This document shows, one piece after another, positions 3,750-5,451 of a stretch of 5,451 nucleotides of DNA. The notes below the pieces were generated by a model. The model was given only the letters and a program-made list of their open reading frames with translations, ran no database searches and had not been told where the DNA came from. Numbering within the stretch: the stretch's first letter is position 1; every line of letters starts with the position of its first letter. This DNA comes from Gallispira sp964526435 (GTDB lineage Bacteria > Bacillota > Clostridia > Lachnospirales > CAG-274), in assembly GCA_964526435.1 (NCBI GenBank), contig CAZGIC010000127.1, positions 1 through 5,451 of the forward strand. Reading direction: 5' to 3'. A program made the translations under genes and the position numbers.

Positions 3750-5396
3750 ATGTTTACAGTCAGATTTTTAATTTCAAACATTATAATAACCGCAGTATTT
3801 ATAATGTTTATAACCGTAAAAAAGCTTTTTGAAAACAAGCTTTCACCCAAAACATGCTATATGCTGTGGTTTCCTTTTATACTGCTGACAATATGTGCTT
3901 TTATGCCTTCTTTTAATTTAGCTGTTTCACTTAATAATGATATAGACGCCACAATAACAGAAATAACTTCAAAATCAGATTTAAATTATACATCTGATAT
4001 AAATGATCTTTATGTGTCTGTCAGAAGTTACAGCTTTATTTTAATAATATGGCTTACAGGGATTTGCATCCATATTGCAATGCTTATTACAGGCATAATT
4101 AAGCTTAAAAAACTTACATACTGCAAAATAAACAACCCTCTTTTTGCAACCTGCTGTAAAAGATTAAATATAAAAGCCGATTTCTATGTAAGTACTGCTG
4201 TAAATTCACCTCTTTCCTATGGCATAATAAGTCCGAAAATCATACTTCCTGATATTAAATTAAATGATAAACAGCTTGAACACATTGTTGTACACGAGCT
4301 TATTCACCATAAACACAGGGACATATTGCTAAACTATATACTCTGTATTATAAATGCTCTTTACTGGTTTAATCCTTTTATATACATAGCCTTTAACAAA
4401 ATAAGGCTTGATATGGAAATTTACTGTGATTACACGGCAATAAAACATACAGGAAACAACATTGACTACGGAAATACAGTCATAAGCCTTACGGAACAAA
4501 ACAGCAGACTAAAAACAGCCTCTTATATGTTAGGCAGAAAAGGAGAACTTAAAAACAGAATAACAAGAATAGCTGATTTTAACAAAAAATATTCATCTCT
4601 GTACAGAAGATCTGTAATTTCATTACTTATGATTATATCTCTTACAGCTTCTCTCATTATAAACTGTTTCGGATACACAATTACCGATAATTACAACAAA
4701 AATATCAATATCAATCAAATTGATTTAAGCAGTTACTTTAAAGATTATGAAGGCTGTTTTATACTATATGATACTCTGAACGATAGTTATTTCGTCTGGA
4801 ATGAAGATATGGCAAGAGAAAGGGTATCTCCTTACTCAACATACAAAATAGCAATTGCTTTAAACGGACTTGAAAATGGTATAATAACCACAGACAACAG
4901 TTATATGAGCTGGGACGGAACATCATATCCCTTTGAAGAGTGGGAAACTGATCATGACCTTAACTCTGCCATGAAAAACAGCGTAAACTGGTATTTTCAG
5001 AATATAGACAGAAATTTTACTATGGGAGAAATTTCAGACTTTTTAAAAAGAATTGATTACGGCAATAGGTCAGTTGGCTATGACAAAGAAAATTACTGGC
5101 TTGAAAATTCTCTCAAAATATCTCCTCTTGAACAGGTTCAGTTTTTAAAGGGAATATATAACAATGAATATAATTTTGATGAGAACAACATAAACGCTGT
5201 ACTTAATTCAATAAAGCTCTCCAATAATCTCTACGGAAAGACAGGTACAGGTATGATAAACAATAAAACCACAAGCGGCTGGTTCATAGGTATGAATGAC
5301 AGATATATATTTGCTGTAAGAATAACAGGTGATAATGCCACAGGCACCATTGCATATGAAATAACAAAAAATATATTATTAAAAATGAGCGAATAG
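3750..5396 (+). CDS. blaR1: BlaR1-family beta-lactam sensor/signal transducer (M56 metalloprotease plus class D-like sensor)
   Basis: This 548-residue membrane protein has the full BlaR1/MecR1 architecture. Hydrophobic segments lie at about 5-23, 38-57, 94-118 and 287-308. The cytoplasmic M56 protease core carries H182-E-L-I-H186, with E223 in MEIYCDYTA a likely third zinc ligand. An extracellular C-terminal penicillin-binding sensor (about 325-548) has S363-T-Y-K366, S411-V-N413, Y437-G-N439, YWLENSL (W450) and K497-T-G499. S-x-N with STYK is the sensor signature, in which acylation at S363 is long-lived. Acylation is transmitted across the membrane to activate the protease and remove BlaI. 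R286-R287, just before the last membrane segment, resembles the arginine pair reported as an autocleavage site in S. aureus BlaR1, though the site has been debated. The gene begins one base after blaI. Its AAGGAG is inside the end of blaI, only four bases from the ATG, which may lower its expression relative to BlaI. Confidence 0.93.
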   Translation: MFTVRFLISNIIITAVFIMFITVKKLFENKLSPKTCYMLWFPFILLTICAFMPSFNLAVSLNNDIDATITEITSKSDLNYTSDINDLYVSVRSYSFILIIWLTGICIHIAMLITGIIKLKKLTYCKINNPLFATCCKRLNIKADFYVSTAVNSPLSYGIISPKIILPDIKLNDKQLEHIVVHELIHHKHRDILLNYILCIINALYWFNPFIYIAFNKIRLDMEIYCDYTAIKHTGNNIDYGNTVISLTEQNSRLKTASYMLGRKGELKNRITRIADFNKKYSSLYRRSVISLLMIISLTASLIINCFGYTITDNYNKNININQIDLSSYFKDYEGCFILYDTLNDSYFVWNEDMARERVSPYSTYKIAIALNGLENGIITTDNSYMSWDGTSYPFEEWETDHDLNSAMKNSVNWYFQNIDRNFTMGEISDFLKRIDYGNRSVGYDKENYWLENSLKISPLEQVQFLKGIYNNEYNFDENNINAVLNSIKLSNNLYGKTGTGMINNKTTSGWFIGMNDRYIFAVRITGDNATGTIAYEITKNILLKMSE

Positions 5397-5415
5397 ATTA
5401 CATTCGCTCATTTTT
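5381..5415 (+). terminator. Intrinsic terminator of blaI-blaR1, overlapping the stop codon
   Basis: The last codons and stop of blaR1 form the left arm. AAAAATGAGCGAAT (5381-5394) is exactly complementary to ATTCGCTCATTTTT (5402-5415), with a seven-base loop and the right arm ending in a T-run. The A/T symmetry means it could also work on the minus strand for a gene beyond the right edge. The final 36 bases of the window hold nothing recognisable. Confidence 0.9.
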
Positions 5416-5451
5416 ATTATTGAATCGGATAAGTGCTATCAATTATATATT

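Noticed and set aside
3310..3850. Minus-strand open frames (3310-3624 and 3632-3850), one rich in hydrophobic residues
   Set aside because: They are antisense to blaI and the start of blaR1; their hydrophobic content follows from the complement of A-rich codons.

Overview
The window is A+T-rich, with strong AGGAGG-type ribosome sites, near-consensus sigma-A promoters and small Cro/CI-type regulators. This points to a low-G+C Gram-positive anaerobe, probably a Clostridia/Lachnospiraceae-type gut bacterium. That assignment is an inference from style and gene content; no rRNA or other taxonomic marker is present.

The left part (1-1200) holds about 250 bases of hairpin-rich non-coding DNA. Next comes a minus-strand MerR-family regulator (about 248-600) that has lost its middle and changed frame, although its promoter, with the typical 19-bp MerR spacer and operator dyad, is intact. 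A free-standing minus-strand SLOG/Rossmann-fold gene (738-1193) with its own promoter follows.

The centre (1270-2256) is a plus-strand cluster of three tiny Cro/CI-type DNA-binding proteins. The outer two (1372-1614 and 2014-2256) are paralogues with 58 of 80 residues identical; the middle one (1777-1998) belongs to a different HTH family. A compound inverted repeat just ahead of the middle gene looks like an operator. A hairpin at 2272-2302 separates the cluster from the converging beta-lactamase gene.

The right part (2315-5415) is an inducible beta-lactam resistance module. A minus-strand class D (OXA-type) beta-lactamase, predicted to be a lipoprotein, is divergent from a blaI-blaR1 operon. 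BlaR1 (M56 metalloprotease plus class D-like sensor) would sense beta-lactam outside the cell and cause inactivation of the BlaI repressor. That would free three near-identical sites of the form TATTAC-N4-GTAATA: two on the beta-lactamase promoter and one on the blaI promoter. Enzyme and sensor carry the same motif set but differ at the diagnostic S-x-V / S-x-N position. The module is closed by a strong hairpin terminator overlapping the blaR1 stop codon.

The most interesting points are the complete class D bla/blaI/blaR1 circuit with its readable operator layout, the duplicated mini-regulator cluster, and the internally deleted MerR gene. I see no mobile-element gene, CRISPR array, tRNA or rRNA.
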